The notes under the pieces are model-generated. The model did not search any database. It was not told the origin of the DNA and saw nothing but the letters and a program-made list of their open reading frames with translations. The translations under genes were made by a program, and so were the position numbers. A DNA stretch of 64,000 nt. Source: Turnera subulata (lineage: Eukaryota > Streptophyta > Magnoliopsida > Malpighiales > Passifloraceae). Within the stretch, counting starts at the first letter, position 1. Every line of letters starts with the position of its first letter. This document shows, in pieces, positions 34,950-45,778 of the stretch. The stretch is taken from positions 107,431 to 171,430 of the forward strand of contig JAKUCV010007509.1 of assembly GCA_028386065.3 (NCBI GenBank), given 5' to 3'.

Positions 34950-36668
34950 TCGCTGCCGTGTCATTCCTCGCCGCGCCGCCCCGTCGTCACCTCGCCTAGG
35001 TGAGTTGCAGATCGGGTGGGTCGAGTTTGACCCGACGCCTCAACCGGATCGCGAACTATGGGCTAGGCGTGTTGGGTTTTGAGTTTGGGATGGAGCTGGG
35101 CTGGTGTGCGCCTGGGCCTGTGCGTGGGCCTACACTTGGGCTCCTGCTTTGAGCTTGGGTCTGGTCTATGTAGTGGGTTGGGTTAGCACTGTTGGCCTAG
35201 TTTGTTAAAAAAAAAAGGGAAAATAATTCTGGAAAAGAGAATTAAATGGAAATAATTTTGGGAAAATAATATTCTGGAATAACTTGGAAAATAAAAATAA
35301 TTGGTGAAAATAATATTTTTGGAAAAAGTATGTTATATATGGTATAATAATTATTTTGAGGAAATAATTTGGAAAGGGTATTATCAAGGTAATAAAATTC
35401 CGGAATAATATCCGGGTATAAGTATAGTATGTTTTTTTTAACACTGGAAATAAATGGTGAATTACGATGATAATGGATATAACCCGAGGCAGTAACCGAG
35501 ACGAGTCAGTATTTATTTTACGACATACCGTATTAGCATGACATGTGCACAACATCTTATATGTGCATATTATTTGTTTGATATAGGAGTTGATAACGAG
35601 CAGTTACCTGTGGAACCGGACTTGGAGTCCGTTGGGCATTTCCAAAATTGATAATCGGCTAAGGTGAGGATGGATAACCTTTGATATGTGCCCGTAATCC
35701 TGTGTGTGTTTTGTTGTTTGATTGAACTACTGAGATGATTATTGTTGGTTATTTGACTGCTATGACGTTGTTGTTGTTGTTGATAAACTGTGTTATTGGT
35801 TTGTGGATTTTGTGTTGAGATTAATGTTGAACGGATAACTGTGGATAATTGAGGAAAGGATAATGAGTATTGGAAATGGAATTAGAATTGAATTTGAGAT
35901 GATGATTTAATTTTTACGTGGAAAGTAGTGGTACGACTAGATGGTTAGAGGCTAGTTCTGTGGTGTCTTGGACGGTTTGGTTTGGTTATTGGGGATGTTG
36001 ATCCCGAATGATTTGGATATTGGGATGTTGATCCCGGATTGTGTTTTGGCCTGGCATCCGGAATTAGTTAACAACCAGGTACGACCCTAGCTTGTCCAGT
36101 GACAGGGGCCCGAAAGATAAAATTGGTAATAATAATAAATATTCTTTTGGTCTTGGCTCAGTCGTGTTTTGGTAGAATCTTTGAGTTGTCTTTGCCTGTA
36201 TTTTCTTCGAAAGTATTATGGTTGCCTGCATATCTCTGTTTATCCTTGGTCGGTGAGCACTTCGGACTCACCCCTCGCCTGCGGGGTTTCATCCCGTAGG
36301 TTAAGTTGTTTCGTAGTTCAGGTACGACATTCGATGGCTGCTGCTTTCTTCTCCACCTGACTCCGGATCCATACCTCCACTGCATGTGCATATAAGACTT
36401 CCGTTGCTGTGTAATATATGTTGTTGTGCTGCTGTTTTCCTATATTGCTTATGATGCTGTTTGTACTGGATTATGTTGCTGCTGTTGAGCTAGTGTGTGT
36501 GGTTTGAATAATGGTCCCCGAGTATGGGTGACAGATGTTGTCTTGGTACTTCTGCTGTATTTGAATTTACTGTGTAGTATTTTACTACGATGTACTGCCT
36601 GTTCTATCATTAAGAATAGTTTCGGCACGTGTTTACTGTATCTGGTAAATACGGGTCGGGGCGCTTCA
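34950..36668 (+). repeat. 3' LTR remnant of element 2
   Basis: 1,719 bp matching 30,971-32,917 of the 5' LTR minus its 192-bp duplication and minus one GGGATGTTGATCC unit. The first ~0.88 kb of the LTR is missing. Confidence 0.9.
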
Positions 36669-37042
36669 GGAGGCACCCCAGTCTAGGGTTACATTTACGA
36701 TCACATGCTCGGTATATAAGGGCTTACAGTGATTTTTATAGATTATTTATCATGAAAGACGGTTGGTGCAAAATTAGAACTCTCAACCTAGTAGGCTGAT
36801 GATTAAACTCTAACCAACTATGTCAATCCTGATTGATGATTTATTTTTGTTTTGGATCACCCGTATCCTTTTTTTAAAAAAATAAATCTTAAAGAACCAA
36901 AATTTACTATTTACTGAGATATGATTTATTATATAACGTCCAGAAATCATTACTAGCCGTCTCCATATGGTCAAAGAGGAAGCAAAGAAACAATTAATAC
37001 AAACCATAATTCTACATTTTTATCAAGTAATAAAGCTTCACA
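36669..37042 (-). other. Spacer with a possible SINE relic
   Basis: Between the element 2 duplication and the next transposon. Around 36,755-36,830, on the minus strand, TGACATAGTTGG (A-box-like) is followed by AGGTTGAGAGTTCT (B-box-like), similar in layout to the SINE at 6.5 kb. Weak evidence; nothing else seen. Confidence 0.3.
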
Positions 37043-38276
37043 AAAAAATAAGGATTTAAAGCGTTTTTGGTCCCTGTGTAAGGCCTCAAAGTTGGAATTC
37101 ATCCTCGTGTAGGATTTTGGCCTCTTTTCATCCCTCCGTTCATCCCTTTTGGTCAGTCCAGCCAAAATCTGGCGAAAATGGCTGATTGGGCAATTTTTAG
37201 GTGCCACATCAGCTTTGTGGGGCCCACATGTCAGGGTTAAACCGAAAATCAAAAACCAGCCCCACCCGACCCGTTCGCCCACCCATTGACCCACTTTTCT
37301 AGATTTTTTATTCTTTTTTCATTTTTCTCTTTTTCCCAAAATTTGATTTACACTTACTTTATTTAGTTTTAGTAAAAAAATTCTTTTTCTTCTTTTCCTA
37401 TCTAATTTTCTTTTCTCCATATTTTTCTTCTTTTCTTTTCTTTCTTCCCGATTTTTCCTTCTTCTTCCTCACTTTTCTTCTTCCCTTCTCCTTCACTCTT
37501 CTCCCTTCCAGACTTTCTTTTCCTCTTCCCGGTTACTCCTCTCTCCCTCTGTCTTCTTCCCCTTGTCTTCTTCCTCTCCTTTAAGTGTTCCTCCTCACTA
37601 CGCCCTTCCCTGCATCTCCTTCCTCTTCTGCCAATCACCATAGCCGCCGCCTTCCTCTCTATTCTGGATGGCAGATAGGGTAATATGTTGGAGCATGCGG
37701 AGGACTGCGACAGTCGGAGCGGGGAGTGTCAGCGGAGACATGGGTGGTTGAGGGACAGCAAATAGTAGCAGGGGTTAAATTAATTTTTTGGAAAAATTAA
37801 ACGATAATAAGAATTTTTGGGAAAAGAAAAAGGGAAAAAAAGAATTAAATGAAAAAGAATTTTTGGGTTAAATTAATTAAATGTAAAAGAATTTTTGGGT
37901 TAAATTAATTTTTAGACAATTAAACGAAAAAGAATTTGTTTACTAAAATTAAAGTAAAGTAAGTGTAAATCAAATTTTGGGAAAAAGAGAAAAAGGAAAA
38001 AAAGGATAAAAAATCTAGACAAGTGGGTCAATGGGGTGGGCGAACGGGTCGGGTGGGGCTGGTTTTTGGTTTTCGATTTAACCCTGACACGTTGGCCACA
38101 AAAAGCTGATGTGGCACCTAAAAAATTGCCAAATCAGCCATTTTCGTCGGATTTCGGCCGGACTGACCAAAAGGGATGAATGGAGGGATGAAAAGAGGCC
38201 AAAATCCTACACGAGGATGAATTCCAACTTTGAGGCCTTATACAGGGACAAAAAACGCTTTAATCCCAAAAAATAA
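37043..38276. mobile_element. MULE-like element with ~330-bp TIRs
   Basis: The 1,216-bp element (37,052-38,267) has ends GGATTTAAAGCGTTTTT and, inverted, GGGATTAAAGCGTTTTT. Both continue into TIRs of about 330 bp sharing GCCACATCAGC and CACCCGACCCGTTCGCCCA. It is flanked by a 9-bp duplication AAAAAATAA (37,043-37,051, 38,268-38,276), so Mutator-like. The centre (37,386-37,940) has a pyrimidine-rich block, a GC-rich non-repetitive block (37,640-37,770) that might be captured sequence, and short GAATTTTTGGGTTAAATT repeats. No transposase. Confidence 0.87.
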
Positions 38277-38338
38277 TTACAATAGAACTATTATTAAAAT
38301 AATAAACTACTAAGTATCATGACTTATCGTTATCAAAT

Positions 38339-40628
38339 TGATGACTGAATGATTATGACGCCATTAATGCCACAATAACTTGCCCTAATTATTGAGTTGG
38401 AAACTGACACAATCAATCTCCAATCAATGCGGGAGTTAATAAAATTTAAGCCAATAAATACTGCGAGTTACAAGGGCTATGAAGAGCCAATATTCCCCTA
38501 TAAAAAGGGGGCTAAGGTGAGCTTCAAAATAATATTCTTCTTGAAAATACACACTTTTTTCTTTAGGAAAACTCTCTTCCAAAAGGTGTTACAGAGAACA
38601 TATTCTCTCCACTCCAAAGCTCTCTCTTTTCTTATTCTCTCATATTCATAGCGAAATTCTCCCTTGCTAACTTAGGCATCGGAGGATCTTTTGGGGTCAC
38701 AACCCTGAACCTTTCCGGGTCCTTTCTGTAAGTCTTGCAGGTCCTCAAGCAACAAAATTAAGCCCAAGATTCTTCAATCAAACCAAAAACAAACACGCAA
38801 TCTATACCAGGTGAAAAATCTCTTTTTTTTTTACATTGGCGCCGTATGTGGGAACCTAAACAAAAAGCCATGGCTTCCACCCCCGAGCAATCAGAACCAA
38901 CAAGAATGTTCGATCCATCAACCTTTGGATCCCAAACACCTTAGGTACTCCAGCTACCGGAGATACTCCGACTACTAAAGGACTTCCGACCAATATAGGA
39001 GCTCTGACCACCGATGTAGCCCCTAACACTCAACTCTTGGATAGAGGAACCGAAGACCTAGAAAATTACTCCCCCATATATGCAACATGGAGAACTAAAG
39101 GGACTCTACACTCAGTAGCGGAAGTACTGCAGGTTCTTCTCCCATACTCTATTATATGGTTTGTGTTCTTTTCTTTTTTGCAAAGTCTCTCCATTTCTAT
39201 TGAATAAATGAGTCAAAAAGATCTATCTTCCTATTTGTCATGAATTGTTTCTATCAATTCCATATTGAATCCAATCCTTTCAACAAAAAAAGACCTCTCA
39301 ACAAAGGCCTTCAGGACCTCACCTTTAAGGAACTCCTTCCTAAGGACCTCGACTTATTTGGAGCATCCCATTAAAAGACGACAACGGGCCATGCTGCCTA
39401 TGTTAGTTGCAAAGATAAGAGACTAAAGGCCATAGCCTATGCTAGTCGCAAAGTAAGACAACAAAAGGCCATGTAGCCGATTTCAGTCGCAAAAAAAGAC
39501 GATCTAAAAGATCGCATAGTAAAAGACGATCTAAAGAAAAGATTCCATAATGAAAGACGACTGAGGCATGATAGCCCAAGTAAGTCGCACATTCAAAAAA
39601 GACGACTAAGACAATATAGCCCAAGTAAGTCGCACATTCAAAGAAAGAAAAAAAATGAGAGAAAGAAGGCCAGGGCCAAGCAGTCCAAAAAACAAAGGTC
39701 GCATAACGAGAAACGTACAAAGAAGGTACTACTCTTATAGGTCCTCGTTGCATCGTTCCCCCTCTTTATATCAGGTCCCCTATATATGTCGAAGGTACCT
39801 ACATTTAAAGGTCCTCTTCGTATTAGAGGTGCCAAAGGATAGAAATCTTCAAGTCCGTAAGAGAAGATCTCCCTGAGACAACACAAAAAGAGGCCCATTA
39901 TAAGTAAATAATGGAGGCTTTATACAAATTTTAGAAAGGCCTCTCGGGTCCAAAAGAAAAGTGAAAAAGTCGAAAAAACACACCTTAGAAGTAGTACACT
40001 CTAATGAAAATTGCTATGCACCAAATTCAAGCCACCAGAGATGTGATTAAACGCAAGCAGGCATGACCAGGGAGAAGGTCCTCGACGAGAAGAAGATAGC
40101 CTAGTTTTGCTAGGGGCCTAAACCAGAAAAGGAAAAACTCAAAGTTTGGATTTTTAATCCTCCTTTGAGTTGGGGACTAGTGATGACAGAATGATTATGA
40201 CGCCATTAATGCCACAATAACTTGTCCTAATTATTGAGTTGCATCTCCAATCAATGCCGTAGTTACCAAAATTAAAGCCAATAAATACTGGGAGTTACAA
40301 GGGCTATGAAGAGCTAATGTTCCCCTATTAAAAGGGGCTAAGGTGAGCTTCAAAACAATATTCTTCCCGAAAATACACACTTCTTTCTTTAGGAAAATTC
40401 TCTTCCAAAAAGTGTTACAGAGAACATATTCTCTCCTCTCCAAAGCTCTCTCATATTCATAAAGAAATTCTCCCTTGCTAACTTAGGCATCGGAGGGTCT
40501 TTCGGGGTCACAACCTTGGACTTTTCTGGATCATTTTTGTAAGTCTTGCAGGTCCTCAAGCGACAAGATTAAGCCCAAGATTCTTCAATCAAACCAAAAA
40601 CGAAAGGTGAAAAATCTCTTTTTTTACA
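38339..40628 (+). mobile_element. Small non-autonomous LTR retrotransposon
   Basis: LTRs are 38,339-38,835 and 40,181-40,628. Both start TGATGACWGAATGATTATG and end in a T-run plus ACA. A primer-site-like TTGGCGCCGTATGTGGGAAC follows the first LTR, and GAGTTGGGGACTAG precedes the second as polypurine tract. The 1,345-bp interior has no gag or pol. It carries repeated units with AAGACGACT, CATAGCCCAAGTAAGTCGCA and similar near 39,410-39,650, a texture known from 3' regions of Tat-lineage gypsy elements. Flanking 5-mers (CAAAT, ACTTT) do not match, so no target duplication is seen. Confidence 0.82.
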
Positions 40629-41442
40629 ACTTTATTTTGTAAAATTTTGTAGTAGTCTTAACATAAACTCATAAATAATTTGATTATGCACGTATACTGT
40701 TGCGTTCCCTTTACTGGTTCCATGGGCGACCAAAGATTAATTATAAGGTCAGTCAAATAATTCTCAATACAAAAAGGTCAGTCAAATAATAAAAGACAAA
40801 ATGCTCCTCATGCGGCGTGCCCTCTCCTTCTCAACCAAATATTTGTTTGGGTTTAAAAAAATGTTACACTCTTTTGATTAAAAAAAAAAGGAAGAAAAGG
40901 GACAAGTATAGTTTTTTTTTCAAGTCTCATACCATTTCATAGTTTTAACAAATTTTGTTGTCTATATCTTTCTTTCTATCATAGTCTAGGAAACCAACAA
41001 TATAGTGATTACTCACATTTTTCATCCTTATATTTGCTATTTAGGATTTTTTCATCCTTAGTAGCAAAACATACATATTACATTTGTGTGTTTTATTTTT
41101 AGGGACATTCATTTCTCTCCAAATTTCCGCTTAAAAACACTAATATGTCAATTTTTTAATTGACATATCAGCATCCGGGTCCACATTCGAACTAATTTTT
41201 AACTAACATGTAGTTCGCAATAGGGAGATTTGGTTAGATGTGGGCCACAAAAAATGACACGTTAGCATTTTTTGAGCAAAATTACAAAAAAAAAAGTAAA
41301 AAGGTCTCTAAAATTTAACACATGGGTGTAATATATACGCTTTGAGGGATGAAAAAATGTCAAAACATTTTATTGTTTTCCGATCTTGTAAAAAAAAGAA
41401 TCTATATATGTATTAACTTGCAGGAACATATCCATCCATAAT
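40629..41442. other. Intergenic sequence with a degenerate inverted repeat
   Basis: Around 41,043-41,165 and 41,210-41,360 two degenerate inverted arms share TTTTTTCATCC, CATATTACA-like and TTTTAGGGAC-like blocks, possibly an old short TIR element. No gene recognised. Confidence 0.35.
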
Positions 41443-41995
41443 AGTTCAACTATTTTTCACTTCTCTCTTTCTCATTGAAAAAACCCTAGAACTACATATT
41501 GGGTTTTCCTTTCAACTATTTTTTTTCTTTTTTCTTTTTAATTTTGTTGGCTTATTCTCATTTTTTGTTTGTTTAGTCTCACTTTTTGTGGATTTGTTCT
41601 CTCCTTTAGGAATTCTTCCCATCTTTTGTGGGTGATTCAAATAAGATTTTGGAGTCAAAAGTTAAGGAGAAAGACTTGACTTGAAGAATTATTTTTTATC
41701 TACTGTAGAAATTTACCAACAAATAGATATTTTCCCCCACAGGTATGACTTATCTTCACCTGCTGGCTTGGTGGTTGTTGCACGAACATGACGCTCGCGT
41801 GAGTAGTGTGTCTTTGTAAATTCTCGCTTGAAGTATATAAATCTCGTTGTGTATTTTTACGTGATAAATTGAAAAAAATTCGTATCTCAATTTTTTTTTA
41901 TGCTTTTGCTAGATTAGATCTTCACGTATTTTCAGATCTCTCTAGATGTGTTTATACGAATGATGATGCTGCCTTTCTAAAAAAAAGTTCAACTA
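41443..41995 (+). mobile_element. Poly(A)-tailed retroposon, copy 2
   Basis: 533 bp (41,453-41,985), homologous along its length to 5,835-6,427, ending in an A-run and flanked by an exact 10-bp duplication AGTTCAACTA. Different target duplications at the two copies show independent insertions of one family. No coding capacity seen. Confidence 0.8.
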
Positions 41996-42221
41996 AATAA
42001 TTATGACTTATAAACCGCAATATTATTTTGTTGTTTACTAGTCAAACCTAATTGTCGGAAAAAAATACTAATTATTTAAATCAAACTAATGTACAAGATG
42101 ACCCACGTATCGGATTGGATCTACCACCATAACAAGGGTGAAAGGGGGTGAATCAAATAGTCATTCCATCGCAATCAAATCCCACTAAGCATTTGGCCCA
42201 AAAAAAAAACCCCCGCTGAGA

Positions 42222-42229
42222 TAAATAGA
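42222..42229 (+). promoter_or_regulatory. TATA box of the reductase-like gene
   Basis: ATAAATAG about 32-39 bases before the first ATG at 42,261, implying a very short 5' UTR. It is the only TATA-like site close to the gene start. Position-based inference. Confidence 0.5.
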
Positions 42230-42260
42230 CAGCACCCATCTCCACAAGAAGCACGGTAAC

Positions 42261-43794
42261 ATGAACAGAATGGACAAGTCTAACACCAGGGTTTGTGTTA
42301 CAGGAGGTTCTGGTTACATTGGTTCCTGGCTTGTGAAGAACCTTCTAAAAAAAGGTTACACAGTCCATGCAACTCTGAGAAATTTAGGTAGCTTATAATT
42401 TATCTGCAGTGAGATTTTAATTTCCTTCTCATTTTAATCCTCGCTGTGTATGTTTTGCAGTTTGTGTAGATGTTTTAATACTTTCTTAATTTGGAAATAT
42501 ATAACAGAGGACAAAGCCAAGGTAGGACTTCTCCAGTCACTACCAAATGCAGAAACCAACTTAGTCCTCTACCAAGCTGATATATACAATCCTGATGACT
42601 TCCACGCTGCGATTAATGGGTGTGAGTTTTCCATGTGGCCACACCTATGCAACATGACCCCAATAGCATCAAGGTACACATTCAATTGATTTGGTTTAGT
42701 TCCTTTTCCATATTTGTACGTACTACTCAAAGGAAAAGTTATGTTCATAGTGGCTGCATAATTGTACTCGTATATATAATTAACCTTTGGATTCATAAAA
42801 ACAGTACAAGGACAGAGTAGAAGCTACTGTTGCTGTGGTGAGAAGCATAGCCGATTCTTGCCTTAGATCGAAAACTGTTAAGCGCCTCATCTACACTGCA
42901 TCTGTTGTGGCCGCATCTCCATTGAATAAAGATGGTTTTCTCTCCAAATCTTGCATCGATGAAGATTCTTGGACATCTCTTGATCTCTCGCTCACTTATG
43001 GGAACGACATTACAAGGGTATATATATAGTGGCTCTGTTTCTATTGTTTTCATGTTATGAATATTAATGGTTCTTTTAGTTGGACAAAGACTGACACTAC
43101 TACCTCTTCTTTGGCTTAATTTTCTTTGAAGGAATACACTATAGCAAAAACACTTGCAGAAATGGAGGTGTTGAGATATAATGATGAAAAACTGGAGGTG
43201 GTAACTCTAGCTTGCGGGCTAGTGGGTGGGGAGACACTTCTTCCCCATGTTCCTTTAAGCGTAGAAGTGATTTTTTCACAGGTTACAGGGAATGTCTTTG
43301 GTTACTACTATGGCCTGAAGCTTATGCAAGAGCTTCTGGGTTCGGTTCCTCTTGTTCACATTGAGGATGTTTGTGAAGCACACATCTTTTGCATGGAAAA
43401 CCCATCAATCACAGGTAGATTCCTCTGTGCAGCAACATCTGCAACTGTTAGAGATATTGCAGACTACATCCAAGAAAGTTATCCAGAGTTCAAGATTGAA
43501 GACAAGTAAGCACCCTTTTCTCGCTTTTTTACTATTATTAGTTCCCTATACGAAAAGAGAAAAAAAGAATAAATTAATCTTCTTGGTTGATTACAAGCAA
43601 GTTTTTTTTTTTTTAAGAAAATGGTCATTGGTTTTTTTAATTATTCCAGATTCAAGGGGGAAGAGGAGACAGGAAGCATATGCGATTCTTCAAAGTTGAG
43701 GAAATTGGGGTTTGATTATAAATATGACCAGAAGAAGATTATAGATGAGAGCTTCGAATGTGGGAAAAGATTAGGAGCTCTCCCCAACCAATAA
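42261..43794 (+). pseudogene. Dihydroflavonol/vestitone-reductase-like gene with a frameshift
   Basis: Five exons: 42,261-42,387, 42,508-42,673, 42,805-43,017, 43,132-43,505 and 43,650-43,794, all GT-AG. The product would be an NADP(H)-dependent reductase of the extended SDR family (DFR, anthocyanidin and vestitone reductase group), acting in the cytosol on flavonoid-type carbonyls. Visible: nucleotide-binding GGSGYIGSW at the N-terminus, the ATLRN segment, DKAKVGLLQSLPNAETNL with QADIYNPDDF, IYTASVVAASPL, catalytic Y-x3-K (YTIAK), ACGLVGG and VHIEDVCEAHIFC. Exon 2 lost about 4 bases near 42,627-42,631: before it the frame reads NGCEF, while after it the family block VATPMQHDP continues in another frame, and exons 3-5 need that second frame. 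Total exon length leaves remainder 2 on division by 3. All other parts are intact, so either a recent pseudogene or a sequencing error. Confidence 0.85.
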
Positions 43795-45778
43795 ACCAGT
43801 AAACAATGGCGAGGCTTAATTAAGGTTTCCTTCTTTAACAAATGTATGATTGTAATTGCACGCTTATTATCTAATGTTGGTTGGATTTCTCCTCCATCTG
43901 TGTTTGTTAACTGTCCTTAATTTGTATTTATAACTGTACCAAATTGTAAGAGATTCTCCACCTCTCAGAAGAAACTTTCAATTTTGGAAAGGATTATGTC
44001 TTCTGACATAAATAGAGTGCAGAGTTAAACCAACAGCTTAAGTTTTAAAATTTTTGAGCTAAATTGGGATTTTCGAGATAAGGCAGCCAAAAAAAATCGT
44101 TGAATTACTTTTGATAAATTTTTTCTCTTCTTTATTTGCAAAATGGTTTGGCATTTTGTTCTGGTTGAAAGTAACCCACTACCTGTGAAAGTTTTTGGAA
44201 GATTTGAAGATTCTCGAACTAGACAAAAATTCAGGTGGTCCAATACCAAAAAAAAAAAAAAAACACTTGTGAAAGCAAAAGAGGGAGACATTACGAATAA
44301 TTTTTTTTTTTTTTGTTTTGGAACTATTTTGTAAACAAAAATTTACAAGTCCTCCTTCATCTAACGCCATCAAATGAAGAGGTTTGCCAATATTAGCTGT
44401 TTTTATTTACAAAACTCAATCTCGAAACTCTTCATATGGCAATATTATTTTTTTTACGTTAATTAATCGCCACACAACGCCTTTAATTTTTTTTTGCAAC
44501 AAAATTTTTAAAATTTATATATATTGTTAATGTTAAAGTACTTGAATATTGAATAAAAATCAAAAGAAATGCCATCACATCATATGGATTTAACCCCTCT
44601 CTATATTTAGGTTAAGCTACCGCGGCCAAAGTCAGTGTAATTAAAGAACTGTTAATTGTCCAAATCAAGTGAGTAAGTCATGCAACTTGAGGAGGAGAAG
44701 AAGTCAAATTAATGGTAATTAAAGCCTGAAAATGTTGGACGTTTTCAGATTTTCTTACACCAAATTGCGGTCCCTTCCAAAGAGAATCAAATCGGTAAAG
44801 ACAAAACGAAACAGACGACATATGCAAGAGTTGACTGTATATTAGTAGTACTAAATAGAGTAAAACATCGATCAGAGTTGCAGATTGAGCAGAATATATA
44901 CACGTGCCTGGCGGTTGTCCAATGCAAATAATAATTAACAATACCCTAACATTTTTTTACTTCCCAATTATCTGATGCGTGTAGTTTCTCGAAAAGGAAA
45001 AAACAAATCTAATGTGTATGGCTTGCAAGAACTTTTTATTTTCTTCTTACGCACAGGATATCCTACCCCAACTTATATTTAGGAGATAACAATCTCAAAT
45101 TAATATCATCAACATATGATATAAATTGTAAAGGTTGGCGTTACCCACCCCATATATATTCTCATTTTCAATATGCTATTCCGAAAATATTAAATATCTA
45201 TATATCTCTTTTGGTAAAAAAAAAATATCCATATATTTCTAATTGGACTTTTTTTATATATCTTTTCTCCTAACAACACATTACAAAGAGGAAGAAAAGA
45301 AAAAAAAAAAAAGGAGATTTCAAATTGTGATAACTAATTAAATATCCCATATTAGAAACCTTTAATTGTGGTGACTAATTTGGCTTTCTTTGTTGAAGGA
45401 TATAACTTTTTTTTAGTTAATCTACTATGGTTTTGACTTATAATTGAATTAGAAATCAAGCCTATCTCACATGTCTTTTTTTCCTTTTTTTTTGATATTA
45501 ACGATTGTATATATTGTATTAACTTAGGAAAAAGAGTACATACACAGACATTATACACCACCACCAGTGACGGATCCACAGTGTAGTCTTTTTAGGCAAA
45601 TACCTCAAATGACTACACTAGATCTTCCAAATCTTGTAAAATATTATAAGTTTATTTTTTTAAAAAAATTCTATTCTTTTTAGCTATTTTTTTCTCTTGT
45701 GTTTTCCTTTAGATATTCTCTATCTCTTTCCTAATCTTTTAAAGATAATTAACTATTCAATAGTTTTTACGTTGATTT
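43795..45778. other. Intergenic region downstream of the reductase-like gene
   Basis: The first part is 3' UTR and flank. The remainder is AT-rich with A- and T-runs (for example 44,250-44,265, 44,300-44,313, 45,300-45,312). At 45,566 a GTGACGGATCCACA motif resembles the edge of a common plant transposon-like repeat, but no boundaries could be set. No gene seen. Confidence 0.5.

Larger units (their letters stand above)
30093..36668 (+). mobile_element. Tekay/Del-like Ty3/gypsy retrotransposon 2, internally deleted
   Basis: Same family as the element at 18.5-25.8 kb, with TGTAACAGCCCGGG and GGGGCGCTTCA termini and a perfect duplication GGAGG (30,088-30,092, 36,669-36,673). It holds 5' LTR, primer site, gag, protease and only the first residues of the RT domain, then jumps at about 34,942-34,950 into the 3' LTR. 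The deletion is independent of, and larger than, the one in element 1. Confidence 0.92.
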
